Source of the DNA: Aquanectria penicillioides
Taxonomy: Eukaryota > Ascomycota > Sordariomycetes > Hypocreales > Nectriaceae
Length of the DNA stretch: 64,000 nt
Direction: 5' to 3'
NCBI GenBank assembly: GCA_003415625.1
Contig: PYIU01000002.1
Span: 7,006,001 to 7,070,000, forward strand
The notes under the pieces are model-generated. The model did not search any database, was not told where the DNA came from, and was given only the letters and a program-made list of their open reading frames with translations. The position numbers and the translations under genes were made by a program. Shown in pieces: positions 1 through 12,052 of the stretch; the stretch's first letter is position 1; each line of letters opens with the position of its first letter.

Positions 1-113
1 TGATGAATTGCAAGCAACCTCTTGAAAGTTCTAACAATTGCCACGTTGGTCCTTATACCTTGTTAAATATCTCTCTCTCTGAATCAAGCATTATATCCTG
101 CCTGTCGGAAAAA

Positions 114-1163
114 ATGCTGCATCAAAATAATCGACAATGGGTTTTGGCCAATAAACCTACAGGCTTCCCTATACTGACGGGATCGGAGGCAACCTTCCAA
201 CTTGCTATCACCCCGCTTCCTTCGCTGGAGGACGGGCAAGTTCTTGTCAAAACCCAATACCTCTCAAATGATCCTGCTCAACGATTATGGATCGACCCAC
301 ACATCTCTGCTGACCGGCTATACACGACACCCGTGGAGAAGGGGCAAGTAATGCCATCTTTCACAATCTCCCAGGTCGTGGAGTCCCAGTCTGCCGACTT
401 GCCAGTGGGAACTCTCGTATCAGTCGCATCTGGTTGGTGTGAATATGCTGTAAAAGCATCCGAAGAATGTACCCCTATTCAACCTTTCAGCAGCCTCTCT
501 TCAACCCACTACATTGGTGTTTTTGGGTTGGCAGGAATAACAGCATATTATGGGCTCGTTGATATTGTAAAAGCAGGTCCAAATGATGCGGTTGTTATTA
601 GTGGAGCTGCCGGGTCTGTCGGCTCAACTGCTGTCCAGATTGCAAAACACTTGCTGGGCTGTAAGAAGGTGATTGGGATCGCCGGCACGGACGCGAAGTG
701 CCAATGGGTTGAGAGCCTTGGAGCTGACTGCTGTCTGAACTATAAAAGCCCTGAATTCGAGAATGATTTGATCAAGGCTACGGAAGGATTCGTTGAGGTC
801 TTTTTTGACAATGTCGGGGGCAACATCTTGGACTTGATGCTTAAACGACTCCAAAAGGATGGCAGAGTGGCCGCTTGTGGTGGAATCGCCGACTACAACA
901 CCAGTACCCCGAGTGGAATCAAGAACTGGTACGATGTGATTGCAATGAGGCTTCAAATCAAAGGATTTGTGGTCCTTGATGTTGGATCAGAGAGGTCATC
1001 GGAGATTGTGAATACGCTCATTCGTGGGTATCAGGACGGGAAGATTCAAGCCACGGGCGCCGGTGAGACCATTGTTCCGGCCACATTCGAGGACATACCG
1101 AAGACATGGATGATGCTTTTTGATGGTCAGAGTACTGGAAAATTGATCACCAAGCTTTTTTAA
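114..1163 (+). CDS. NADP-dependent MDR oxidoreductase (prostaglandin reductase/LTB4DH-like)
   Basis: Single-exon 349-aa protein of the zinc-free medium-chain dehydrogenase/reductase superfamily, in the branch of leukotriene B4 dehydrogenase and prostaglandin reductases. Members reduce the double bond of alpha,beta-unsaturated carbonyls with NADPH in the cytosol. The N-terminal GroES-like part contains QWVLANKPTG and the LSNDPAQRLWI block typical of this branch. The Rossmann part carries the nucleotide-binding motif SGAAGSVGSTAVQIAK, followed by GIAGTDAKCQWVESLGAD and FDNVGG. No zinc-ligand set is visible. I start at the ATG at 114, because homologues begin shortly before QWVLA; the frame is open upstream to an ATG at position 3, but those 37 residues do not look like the family. 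Length is normal. The substrate cannot be read from the sequence, and no neighbour suggests a pathway. Confidence 0.87.
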   Translation: MLHQNNRQWVLANKPTGFPILTGSEATFQLAITPLPSLEDGQVLVKTQYLSNDPAQRLWIDPHISADRLYTTPVEKGQVMPSFTISQVVESQSADLPVGTLVSVASGWCEYAVKASEECTPIQPFSSLSSTHYIGVFGLAGITAYYGLVDIVKAGPNDAVVISGAAGSVGSTAVQIAKHLLGCKKVIGIAGTDAKCQWVESLGADCCLNYKSPEFENDLIKATEGFVEVFFDNVGGNILDLMLKRLQKDGRVAACGGIADYNTSTPSGIKNWYDVIAMRLQIKGFVVLDVGSERSSEIVNTLIRGYQDGKIQATGAGETIVPATFEDIPKTWMMLFDGQSTGKLITKLF

Positions 1164-4163
1164 CGCCTTTCAAGTAGGGTTAGACATTGCTCTGCAGATA
1201 GTCTCATGCCTCATTTCTGAGGATGAAGTCTGACTAAGGACTTGTCTTTTTTAGATATATTACAACTCCCAGCTTACTCGTCAATTTACAACTGTCTCCA
1301 TTACGTCTTATAAGAAAAGAAAATACAAGGTCTTCGTATGTCTTTGTAACATGAGTTGATTGGTTGAAAAAGAAAAAATGTAGGCTGATGAAATGTCAAG
1401 CCGAGACAACCGGAACCATCTTCTGGGCATCAAGTCTTTTCGACGTAGTTTTATGAGAAGTTTATGTAGAAATATTACTAGGGGAAGTTGAATATACTGC
1501 CTTTTGAATCCATCTGGGGGTCTTGTGCCATTACTTCTTTCAATTGGACACCATGAATGGTGGCCAAATGCATGATCTACCTTCAATAGCCGTTGCTATA
1601 GCTGTGCGAGCATGCCTTGTTCCTAGAGATATTCTATCGTGACAAGACATAAAGGGAGAATGAGCAACAAATTGTCTTTCATATTGAGAATAATACATGA
1701 AAAACAATCTCGAATGTCCTAAATCATATCTGGAGCGCCAACTTTATTCAACCTTGAAGCATTTTGTCAAATACCGATAGAGGGACATCCACAAGAGTTG
1801 TTAAAAATACTTAAGGGGAAAAAATTCCCATTTTGAGGGGTGACATAAACTTTTACTTTCCAGCGCTGAGCACACTAGTCTGGTGCAACATACAACATAC
1901 AGCTACTCATCTTCTACCGTTAATTTGACACTCGGTCCGCATCGAATATTCGCACCAATCCTCTCCATCCCAGGACATGACACTTATTATAATAGCCGCA
2001 TGCTAACATGTTATTGGATGGAAACACTGTCACTTAAACAGAATACGGACCAACTATTGAAGGCCTCATTAAAAGTTGGGCGGAGCGCAAGGTCTGAGAT
2101 AGACTGTGGAAGAGGACTTGGAGAGGCTCGGAATTCCGTCAAGTCTGGCTACCGTACCCCTTCCAGTCAACCCCATCTGTCCTAAGATAACCTTTACGGC
2201 CATTATGAGCTAGAAAGTTTGAACAGACTGACAGGATCTAATCAATGTGACCATAGCACAACTGCAGGCGTGTTCGGACCTTGGCTTACTGGTAGACTGA
2301 CCCGAGGCTCCAGTTCAGTGTGGCATTTGGGGGCGATCAGGCTGCGCAAGCGATAACGGTACTTAACCACATCGCCCACACAAGCACCCTGAGCCGCTTG
2401 ACATCTCCCGACAGCTTGATGAAACAGTGCAGTCCTATGGAGAGACGGCCCATCATTCAAAATACGCAGCTCTTGGATCTGGCAACGTGTAGGGTTGTTT
2501 TAGTTAGGTTAAAGGACATGGATACTGTGACGATCTGAACCGCCCCCGCCGCAAAGCTAGGTATATTATTTGCCTCTGCAGCCGTCTTACTTCACCTACC
2601 ATCTTACTCCAAGAAGAACATCCCCTCAATAAAACCACCAGCCAAGTTGTCACGCGTAAAACCCACTATACCACTAGCAAAAGTGTAAGGCACCTTACTA
2701 CAGGTACTAATGCAAATAGGCCATATATACTCGCGACACAAGTCATTTCGTACTAGAACTCCAGACAATCCCACATTTCAATCTTCGTTTGCTTCTTGGA
2801 TGCTTCTTCTCCTACGCAAACACTTTGGGTTGCAATCGCAGTATGGACACTACTACTGCCATCTCTTCTCGCTACACTGTAAGTTCTCATTGTCTTCTTC
2901 GATTGTTTTCAACGATAGATTTTTCATTTATCTGTCCTGAGCCGACTTCTAAGAATACAACACTCTCCGGCTCCCCATTTTGCTACCTTTCATACGTACT
3001 TTGTTTAGTCACCTACTAAGTCTCGTGGCCTTGACGATGTTCGGGCACTCGTATAATTCGTATCTTGGCCTCAAAGAGTGGAAATTGACACAATACTGGG
3101 GTAAAATCACTTACACATAACAAAAAGGAATCATGTTGGAGATGATGGTAAAATTGCGGTACAAGCCGTGACCTTCCTGCTGTCCAATTACATAGACTTC
3201 GGAACTTGAAACAAATCTTGAATACTCTCGAATCTACTAATCATAAACGAATTTTAAGTGATAATTTCTTCAAGATGCGATGAAATTTGCACCGATTACA
3301 CCAAGTGTCGGTGACGTTTGTGTTGTGGAATGCCTGGCTCTGCGGCGAACCTCCTCATTTTTTCTGGGGCCATTGCAATACGACACGAACAAGAAATCTG
3401 GGAGGACGATAAGGGAGAATTCACATAATGAAATTAGTGACAAGACCGCCTCGGGCGTCGGGCTGAGGTGCCCAGGCCAATGCTTGTTTGAGTCAAAATT
3501 CAAGTCCGCCCTATCATTTAACACGAAAGGGAGGAATGCAATGGCTTGTATTCAGCCACTGAGGCTTCTGGATCACTCAGTAAGACACTACTGGCCTCTC
3601 GGAGATGTACTCGTATTTTCAAACCATCCCAGACTTGGTTAATCTACCTGACAGCTGGGAGATTTCCAACATTCCTGACCTCGGGTCCATCCAAACCCAG
3701 CGCTCCGCTTCCGTGCGATATAACGAGCCAGTTCATCGTACTACTCGTCGCCCCTACCACAAAATCCCCAATCCCAGTCTCTGGGCCATCGACGCTACAC
3801 TCGTGATGCAAGCTCGAGAAATGGTTCATGAAAAGAAATCCCTGTCCATCAGAACCTGTTGCAAATTTAAACGGATGACCATATTTCTTTTCTCAAAGAC
3901 CTAATTCAAGGCAATCGATGTCTCAGGAGGTTATCCACTGCAGTCAACAATTGGGAAAGCTGGTTCCTGATGCAACGCCAGTCTCGGCTATGAACCCGGA
4001 CTTTGAATGCGATTGAGCAATACCAGCTGAGGTCAAACTCTGTGCGGCTGAGACAATGAACCAATTAGCTGGTCACGTTAGATGCAAACCCATGTTGTGG
4101 CTGGTCATCCAGTGAGAATAAACCGCATTGCCCCGCGCAGCAGCATTCTCCTTTCTATAAATA
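1164..4163. other. Intergenic region, no convincing gene
   Basis: About 3 kb between the oxidoreductase and the NACHT gene. Only short open frames occur (for example near 1.9-2.2, 3.3-3.6 and 3.6-3.9 kb). None shows a recognisable domain, and they overlap on both strands. The last ~100 bases are presumably the NACHT gene's promoter and 5' UTR. No tRNA, transposon ends or long repeat seen. Confidence 0.6.
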
Positions 4164-7100
4164 ATGTCAATTCAACCTCATATCAAGTCCCAAAACATGA
4201 GTCTTCCTCGACCGCCCAAGTCCCAGGCAGTTACGTCTCCCCATCTATCCACGATTCATGGCACCCAGTCGAGAGCTGTCAGCGATCTGGAAAATACGAT
4301 CGCTCGGTTTCAGGCCATCCTGACGGACGATGATCGCAAGAGGCTCCACGGGCTAAAGGGGGAACCCCATGACGCCCAATCTATTGTAACATTCACCGCA
4401 GACCTGGATCGCTTGGATCCTAAGCGGAGAGGCAAAAGTGTTGCTTCAAGGCTAGCCTCACTCTTACAGACGATTGAACAGTTTTCTCCCATTGTCGACA
4501 CATTCGTTCAGTCAAACCCTGAAACTGCTGCCCTAATTTGGGGCTCAGTCAAGGTGACGTTTTTGGTATGGGTCATACACGGTATGACATGGCTTTTCTA
4601 ATCATGGGTAGGTTCTTGCGAATTTCACATCTTACTTTCAGGCATTTGTCGAGCTTCTCAACGGTTTTGGGACCCTGTGTTCTCGGTTTGCGGAATACCG
4701 GCTGATATTTACTAAATCCGCTTGTCTTGAAAGTTCGATATGCAAATTCTATTCAGCGGTTATTTTGTGCTGTGAGAAGATTGTTGTCACAATCCGTCGT
4801 CCATGTTAGTTTCCAAAATTCTTCGTTCGGCTACTTGAGTGCAACCTTGTCTTCTAATATCCTTTCTAGTGAGATCACAAGCCTGGAAGGCCCTGACTCA
4901 ATCTTTCCAGTCAGAGATTCGCATATATGTCGAAGATATCAAGTCGACAGCAGAGGACGTACGGGAAGATATTCGACTGGCTAAAATTCAATATGACAAC
5001 GAAGAGCAAGAGTTGCAGACAAGGGAGAGGGAAGAAGCTGCCGCAAGCCGGAAACAACTTTCAACTTGGTTTTTAGGATCAAATTCGGCCCTCAAAAATA
5101 TCCAAGACTTGGACAAACAAAGAAAAAATGGTATCACAACGAGAAGATAATTTCAAGCCTCGATTCATATTACTAATAGCACTCTCTAGGCCAGAGGCGA
5201 CACCGTATTTTAAAGGCCCTATCATCTTATAATTATACTGCAGCCTTCAACAATGCCCGAAACAAACGCCATCTTGGTACAGCTGATTGGATTTTCAAGA
5301 CTGAAGAATTCGAGGCTTGGTGCAATAGCGACGGGCCGGCTACATTGCACATCACCGGCAAAAGTAATTATTCCATGCCGCTCAATGCTCTTTTTATGAT
5401 GTGGTGTTGACATGCTGCGCCAGTTGGATCGGGGAAAACGATTTTGGCGTAAATTGGCATCCTCACTACCAAGCCAGCTAACTAACTGCTCTAGTTCTAA
5501 CGCCGTGGAGCACCTGTGCCGGAAGAAAACACCGCCTAATTCCAGCGTTTTCGAGGACCTCGACCGGAAGGGGACGGGCCGTTTTGTTTCAATCTTTTTT
5601 TCACGTTTCGACGATGCAACCAGTCTAAAGGCGGACACCATTATTCGATCTTTGGTCCAGCAGCTCCTGTCTTCCATTCAAATGGATGATCTCGACCCGT
5701 TTTTGGGCTCCCGAATTTTGCACTATCTCGAGGAGGCCAAATCCAGCTTCTTTTCCATCTCTGACTTACTGAGGCTTTACCAGAATGCGTCCCTTCTTGT
5801 TGATGAATGGTTCCTCGTATTGGATGGGGTTGATGAGTGTCATCATGAGGAACAGAATACATTATTCGGGTTCTTTTCGAAGATCTTAAAAGAATGTGAT
5901 CAGGACTCCATCAATTCTCCCCATGGCACCATCAGCTCCGAATCCATCCATTCACACCTACCAACCATGAAAATCAAAGCAAACACTCGCGGAACTTTCG
6001 CCTTCAAGGTCATCAAAGCATCGGGATATGACCAGAACTGCAAAATATCTATTGCCATCGCCACCATGGTTGGCAAACGCACAAAAAGGTTCATGGCCAA
6101 AAGGAGCACACTTACAGGGCTGTCGTTTCAGACAGGAGCCTACAATTGGATCTTCGATGACAACCCTTTTTTTTTCGAGTGTCGGTTCGATGCGGAATTC
6201 TTGGTTCAAGTCATGGACCGACACCGACTTGATGACGACGAAGAAGAAGTAGCGAGGTGTACCTACCACATGGACTCCCAGCGGAATGGGCACATTCGGA
6301 ATATCTCAGTCGGTGACGGAAGCATAACATTTGAGTGCACCTTTCGTCCCGACGGAATTGCTTTGGACACCGACATGTCGGAGGCTGGCAAGTGGGGTCG
6401 GAAAATTAATATCTTATTCTCTTCCAGGGAAGCAACCACAAAATCCATTGACCGGTTTTTCCCTTCGGTTTCGAGACTGATGACTGGATCGGATCACACC
6501 AGTACGGATATAAGAGCATACGCTGAGGATGTCATCAAAGAAAAGCAATCCAAGCACCAGTTAATGGTGAGAGATCCGACACTACTTGACGAGATCCTTG
6601 AAGCAATCATATCCAAGGAGGATGGAATGTGAGTCTTGAACTTGGGATTATTTTCATCTTTTTGCTTGACTAACTCTCTTCTTTACAAGGTTTCTCTGGG
6701 TATTTTTGACAATCGAGGGCATTTGTTCTCAAAAGACAGACAAGAACATTAGAAATGCATTACACGACATACCAAAAGATCTGCCAGCAACTTTTAATCG
6801 AGCTCTCAGCCGAATAGTGGAGCATAACGATGCAGATATTGCTAAGAAGATATTCAAATGGGCAGCTGCGGTGCGGCAGCCACTAACGCTACCTCAGCTT
6901 CGTGAAGCCCTTTCCATTGAAGTTGGCCAGCATGTTTTGCAGGACGGTGACTTGATCAACGGAATCGAGCGCGTCACATCATGGTGCGAGAATCTAGCTC
7001 ATATCGAAGAGACAGACAATACAGTACACCTCAGCCATCATTCCATTCGAGAATTTCTCCTGAAGCCCGATACAGGTGAATTTGCATGTTTCCACTTCAA

Positions 7101-8793
7101 CTTGGACGATGCTGATAAACATGTTGCTGATATTTGCATAACATATCTCAACATGGAAAACTTCACATCTGCACTAGTTGAGACGGGCAATCACTCCTCC
7201 TCTCACAACATGAAGATTCCCATGGATGGAATAGCGAAGCAAACGGTGCAAAATGTTGTTGGAGGACGTCTCGGCACTCGGATGGGACGATTAGTAAAAC
7301 GCATTGTAAAGACGTCATCTCGCTCCAACATTCCCCAACTTGAGCAGGCCATGGTGCCCTTGTACATTCCATCTGGATCAAAAGCGGGCTCATCGACGTC
7401 TCTGAGGTATGCCTTCTTGGAATATGCAACCGAAAACTGGCAAAATCACAAGATAGATATCTGCAAAGAAACAGGCACCAAAATTCAACGCCTCCTTGAC
7501 AAAATTCTCAGAAATCCCCATCCCTTCTCGAATTTGCCTTGGGCCGATCCAGCATGGCAAGCTACGTTGGTGGAAAACCATGGCCCCCCTCATGTCAAAC
7601 AGGCCAGCCAGGTTTTCAAACGGACCATGGAAATCGCGGCTGATGCCCCATTTCCAAGCTCTAGTTTCTTGCTGGCAGTGGTTTACGCTTGTATGAACCA
7701 AAACCATGGCCTTGTGTGTGCCGCATTCATGGCGTTGTCGAAGAAATCTGAGGAACATTTTGTACTCGAGTACGAGGCAGTACAGAATGCAATATTCGTT
7801 TTGGCAGTTACGGGGCATGACCTAAAGTGCGGAGACAACTGCGTACTTGGCATGAAGAACTTGGACCAAGATGCTTTGATCTCAATAGCCATCGAATGCA
7901 TCGCGGATGGCATCCCACGTTGGCCTTTGGCTGAGATAGTGCCGGGCAGGCTGGCACCTCCGTCTGGTGAATCAGAACTCCACAACGATATCCACGAAGT
8001 GATCCAGAATGGCTACGACGCCCAAGATGAGCCGTATTTTCAGGCGTTCGCCCAGGCGACTCTGGGGCGATGCTCCAACAAGTCGTTCCAGGAGTTTTGC
8101 GGAGAGTTAGATGTTGATCCGACAGCTCTATTACTGGCAAAGAGCCGTTCCGGAAGATCGATTGTCGAACTGGCAGCCGCATGTGAGAAAACAGGAGAGG
8201 TATTATTCACATCCATGTTTGTGACTGGCCCAAGGGACTGGAGTTACATAGATGGTATGGACTCTACACTCGGTATCCACGGGCTGTGTATGGCACTGAA
8301 ACACGGTGCCGTCTCAAACACCAACGTGCTCTTGGAAGCAATGCGGAGAACTCTGGCGCCCTACATTCGTTACAGTGGCTTCCGTCTAGCCCTTAAAGAA
8401 GCGTCCCGGCACTACTGGCCTCAAGAAACGTCAAGTCGACTCATACATTTATGTCTGAAACGTGGTTCGTTTGACGAGGTGATGTCAAATCAAGCAAGTC
8501 TGTTCCTTGGCGCTCTGCTGCGGCAAAACTGGGGGTTTGCTCGAGAACTTGTCAACTCGGCTGCCAACATAGCATATGCGAGAGGGGTGGTGAGGGGCTG
8601 TAGCGCGAAGCTATGGCGGTTCATAATACAGGCATTCGAATGCAGGTTTTGCCGTGTGGTGATGGACGATGCTTCTCGCACGCAGAATTTCACGGCATGC
8701 CGATCGCATCAGCAGCAATGGGCCGAACGGCGGGACATTGGATATGTCAACGTGACATACGCAGCTATTTTGGAGGCCATGATGGGGAGATGA
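4164..8793 (+). CDS. NACHT/STAND NTPase (fungal NLR-like), 7 exons, with inserted domain
   Basis: Model: exons 4164-4565, 4612-4804, 4870-5130, 5190-5363, 5424-5448, 5495-6628 and 6690-8793. They sum to 4,293 nt (1,430 aa) with all phases consistent. Residues ~1-330 are the helical N-terminal region found before fungal NACHT domains (DUF7708-like; LIWGSVK is typical). Walker A GKIGSGKT is at ~342-349, created across the exon 4/5 junction. Walker B LVLDGVDE is at ~459-466, and the sensor-like FSSRE is near 660. A winged-helix-type block with HLSHHSIREFLL is near 844. Between Walker B and FSSRE lie ~165 residues (490-654) that ordinary NACHT domains lack. The C-terminal ~500 residues show no ankyrin, WD or TPR repeats. 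Proteins of this class are intracellular sensors in non-self recognition or programmed cell death; the ligand here is unknown. No stop or frameshift, so it appears functional. An alternative start at Met12 is possible. Confidence 0.85.
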
Positions 8794-9689
8794 CTATCAA
8801 CGTCTTTCAGCACCGGATTAACAACGAGCTACGAGCTTGAGCCCATCCATCTCGGTCGCTGCCGTGCCGTGTCAACCGCGAGGCTCTGCAATTCTCTCTA
8901 CATGGCAGTCTCATCCTGCATCAAGACATTGAAAACCAATGATAGGTCAACCCAAATAAGATGCCATATGGGAACGAGGTGTGTGTGGATGGCTCGGGCC
9001 GTGGCTGCGTGACCGACGTCAACGGACAAGAACAAGCATTTGATTGCCAGGGCAGACGCACACCACAGGAACAGAAGCCGGACCAAACCGGAGCAAGGAA
9101 AAGAAAGAAAGACAAACTGCCAGCCACACCACGCGTGCGTGTGCGTCTCGACTCTCAGGGGAAACGGCTCGATGCAGAACAAGCCAGCTTCCCTGCTGTT
9201 GATGTCACAGCGCGCAACGTAATGCCCCCATCGACCCCGTTTTCCCAGCCCTAGATGGGCCCCCAGTGGGGTTCTGCCCTCTAGCCGCCGACGTCATCGG
9301 TTTTTTGGGGTCCCTTTCACTCACAAGCTCCTCGAGCCTCGAGGCCTTCAAGGGACGGGAAGCAGACGCTGTCGTCACATGAAGATGGAGGAGATGCCTG
9401 ACACCACCAGCGGCACATGAGTGCAGGTAGCGTTGTGCTAAAAAGCCACCAGTCGCCATCACATCGCTGCTCTTTTCATCACATCGCCTCACTTATCATC
9501 ACACCACTTTTTCCTCCCTTCCGATATCTTCCCTCGCACAAACCGTCCTGCACGTCTTGTCATTGCCGCAGAGAGCTGTCCCGTCCCCTCCCCCGCTGCT
9601 ACGTATCTTTCACCCATCAACAACAACAGCAACAACAGCAAACCTTCGCGCTCCCACGACTCACACCACCCGCTCCAGAGCCCATCATC
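8794..9689. promoter_or_regulatory. Intergenic region with OM14 promoter and 5' UTR
   Basis: About 0.9 kb of non-coding sequence upstream of OM14. The last ~270 bases are strongly C/T-rich with CA-rich stretches and a CAA/CAG-rich tract, typical of a fungal core promoter and 5' UTR. Open frames here on either strand have no recognisable domain. Confidence 0.5.
9617..9641 (+). repeat. CAA/CAG microsatellite in the OM14 5' leader
   Basis: A run of CAA and CAG triplets (about eight units) just upstream of the splice-created OM14 start codon. It lies in the presumed untranslated leader. Confidence 0.75.
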
Positions 9690-9905
9690 AGTGAGTTGCC
9701 CTCAATCAATCCCCCCTCTCGCGCGTGTGTTGTCTTTTCATCTGCCATACTGATTGCCCAACCCTCGCAGTGTCTTACGCCGACGTCGCCGCTACTGGTC
9801 CCAAGCAGACTCCCGAGGAGGTGGGTTTTCTTTTTTAATTTAATTATTTCTGTCTGTCAAAACATCACCGCCCCCGCCATGTATCCGTCCCCCAGAAAAT
9901 CTTCT

Positions 9906-9936
<31 letters not shown>

Positions 9937-10454
9937 TTCTCCTCCTCCCCCGCAATCAGCCATTGACTCTGCCCCGCCAGGCCGCCGCCCCTCAGCCCGT
10001 CGAGGTCATCACCAACGAGTCCGCCTCCACCGCGTCCCTCGTCGACGTCGACCTGCCCAGCGTCCACACCGTGCCGTCGGATTTCCTCGAGCAGGAGATC
10101 AAGACCCAGACCCAGGCCGACCGCATCGCCCGCGAGGAGGAGGCCAAGGCTGCGGCCAAGGCCAAGTCGGCCACGGAGAAGGCCGCCGCAAAGGCTCGCA
10201 AGGCCGACTCGTGGCTCACAAACTACTTTGCTGACCTGTCCGACAACGCTGCCACCGCCATCGTCGCCACCAACTTGGCTGCCGTCGTCGGTCTCAGTGG
10301 CTTCCTCGGCTACAAGGCCTGGGGCCTGTACGGCAAGGGTCGTCTGAGCTGGCAGGCTGTCGGTGTTGGTGCCGGAATCCTGGCCGGCGTGGTTGCAGTC
10401 GAGGGTTTCATCGGCCGGTACGTGTACAAGGCCAAGAAGGGAGGCTCTTCCTAA
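9690..10454 (+). CDS. om14: Mitochondrial outer membrane protein OM14-like
   Basis: Model: nucleotide 9690 (the A of the start codon), then 9771-9820 and 9981-10454, giving 174 aa. The ATG does not exist in genomic DNA: exon 1 ends in ATCATCA before GTGAGT, and exon 2 begins TGTCTTACGCC, so splicing creates ATG and the protein starts MSYADVAATGPKQTPEE. After the second intron come AAAPQPVEV, an acidic middle (SVHTVPSDFLEQEI), an Ala/Lys/Glu-rich helix, and two hydrophobic segments near the C-terminus (ATNLAAVVGLSGFLGYKAW and AVGVGAGILAGVVAVEGF), ending in YVYKAKKGGSS. In yeast, OM14 is an abundant outer-membrane protein that helps tether ribosomes to mitochondria; the fungal C-terminal domain matches what I recall of that family. 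The next gene, Mia40, is also mitochondrial. Confidence 0.83.
9908..9942 (+). repeat. (TCATCG)n microsatellite in OM14 intron 2
   Basis: About five to six tandem TCATCG units inside the 160-base second intron of OM14, between the donor at 9821 and the acceptor at 9980. Confidence 0.85.
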
Positions 10455-11102
10455 GAAAGAAGGCTGCCTGCTGTCAGTCTCTCTCTCTCTATCTCTCAGC
10501 TCACTTGGCTCGGTCCAAAGGGCCGATGCGCAAATTATTGTAATGTCACTGCGGGCGTCTACGGGAGTTGGTAATGAGCTTTTGCTCTTCTTTTTTCTCT
10601 TTGTTCATCACGACCTTACTTCTCTGTTTATCCTCTTTTCGCTTCGCAATCTAGCTTCGCGTCGCTTGATGAGCATGACGATGGCTGCTGGTTGTTGCTG
10701 GATTCCAGGTTTCGCGGGCATTTCCCCTTCTCGCTTCTGTCGATTGACACCGTCTTGTTACCACTCTCAATACACGCGCACGCGCACCTCGATTCGGGTG
10801 AAACAAGCCGGTCTAGACATGTGACGTGACTGTTTCCGATAAGCGTCATTGTTGCCGAATTACCCTTGTTCGCCTACGCAAATCACCCCGGATTATTCCC
10901 TTGCTCGTGAAACGTTTTTGAAAGTGTGAGATGTGATGCCTTCTATTATGACCCATGGCTTTTGCTCTCTAGTTCATTATACAGCGTTGGTACAGAGAGG
11001 ACCTCGTCGTAGCGAGCCCACGCCAAACAGATCCCGGTGATATTTTACATATTGTCGTACGCCCATCCACACGTCTCGGCGTTCCCCAATTTTTGCTTCC
11101 TT
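10455..11102. other. Convergent 3' region between OM14 and Mia40
   Basis: Holds the 3' UTRs of two genes that face each other. T-rich tracts are visible, but there is no strong hairpin terminator, as expected for RNA polymerase II genes. No additional gene seen. Confidence 0.5.
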
Positions 11103-12052
11103 TTACTGCGCCTTGAGGTCGTCCTTCTTCACCACGGGCTCGGCCTCCTTCTTCGTCTCGGTAGGCACGGGAGCCTCGGTCTTCACATCGCTAACAGCAG
11201 CAGGCTCGGCAATGGTTTTCTGAGCGTCGGCCACGGGCTGCTCGTCGCCAAAGTCGGGGGTCGGGGCGCCGTCCTCATCGTCGTCGGCCAGCTCAGCACC
11301 GTAGATCTCGGGGTACTTCTTGAAGCACTCCTGCATGCCCCTGGTAAAAGTTAGCACGGAACACACTAGATTATCATGCAACTTCAGGCCAACCTACTGG
11401 AATTTCTCGATGCAGTCCATGCCCTTGGGCTCCTCAGTCGAGTAGACGAAGCAGCTGAAAGCAGTCTTGAACTCTTCTCCGCAAGGACCGTGGGCCATGC
11501 CACCCAGGCAAGGGCAGTCCCAGTTGATCTCGCCAGTCTCGGGGTTGAAAGCAGCCTGTTGACCAGCATCCTCATCTACGTCGGCGGGTGAGCCCTCGAC
11601 GGCAGCGGTGGTCTGGGCATCGGACTCAGGCTTGGCGGACTCGGCGGCGGGCTTCTTCTCGGCGGGCTTCTCGGCCTTCGGCTGGAGCTGTTTGCGCTTC
11701 TCATTGAGGACAGAGTCGACGGTGGGGAGGTCGTCGCTGGAGAAGGCGGAGGGTGCGGGAACGGTTTGCGCTGCAGAGAGGGAAAAAGTCAGTCGGGTCA
11801 GGCCGGGTCGTCGGATGCGCCAGGGGCAATTGACGGCGTACAGGTGGCATGCTCAGCGAAGACGGGGCTGGTGTTGTAGTAGTAGACGGCGGCGGCGGCA
11901 ACACCCCAGCGGAGAGCAGAGCTCTTCCAAGATCGGGACTTGTCGGCAGACGAAGCTGTGGAAGCGAAGCGTCGGGGGGCAGCGCGAGCAGTCGACGAGC
12001 GCAGGCTGGCAATTACAGGCCTCGAGGCCGATCGCAAGGTTGTGCGATACAT
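11103..12052 (-). CDS. mia40: Mia40 (mitochondrial IMS import and assembly oxidoreductase)
   Basis: Model on the minus strand: exons 12052-11842, 11770-11398 and 11340-11103, totalling 822 nt (273 aa) with phases consistent. Mia40 oxidises cysteine-motif precursors as they enter the intermembrane space, and is recycled by Erv1. The N-terminus is an Arg/Ser/Ala-rich presequence ([20 protein letters not shown]), followed by a membrane anchor ([14 protein letters not shown]) and an Ala/Pro/Lys/Glu linker. The redox CPC motif falls at ~156-158 in [10 protein letters not shown]. The structural twin CX9C pair is C167-x9-C177 and C190-x9-C200. A long acidic C-terminal tail follows, as in fungal and yeast anchored forms. 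Start chosen because it supplies a presequence. It converges on OM14 and diverges from the thiamine pyrophosphokinase gene. Confidence 0.95.

Noticed and set aside
10363..10824. Plus-strand frame over the OM14 3' end
   Set aside because: It overlaps the OM14 coding exon in another frame and continues into 3' UTR without any domain.
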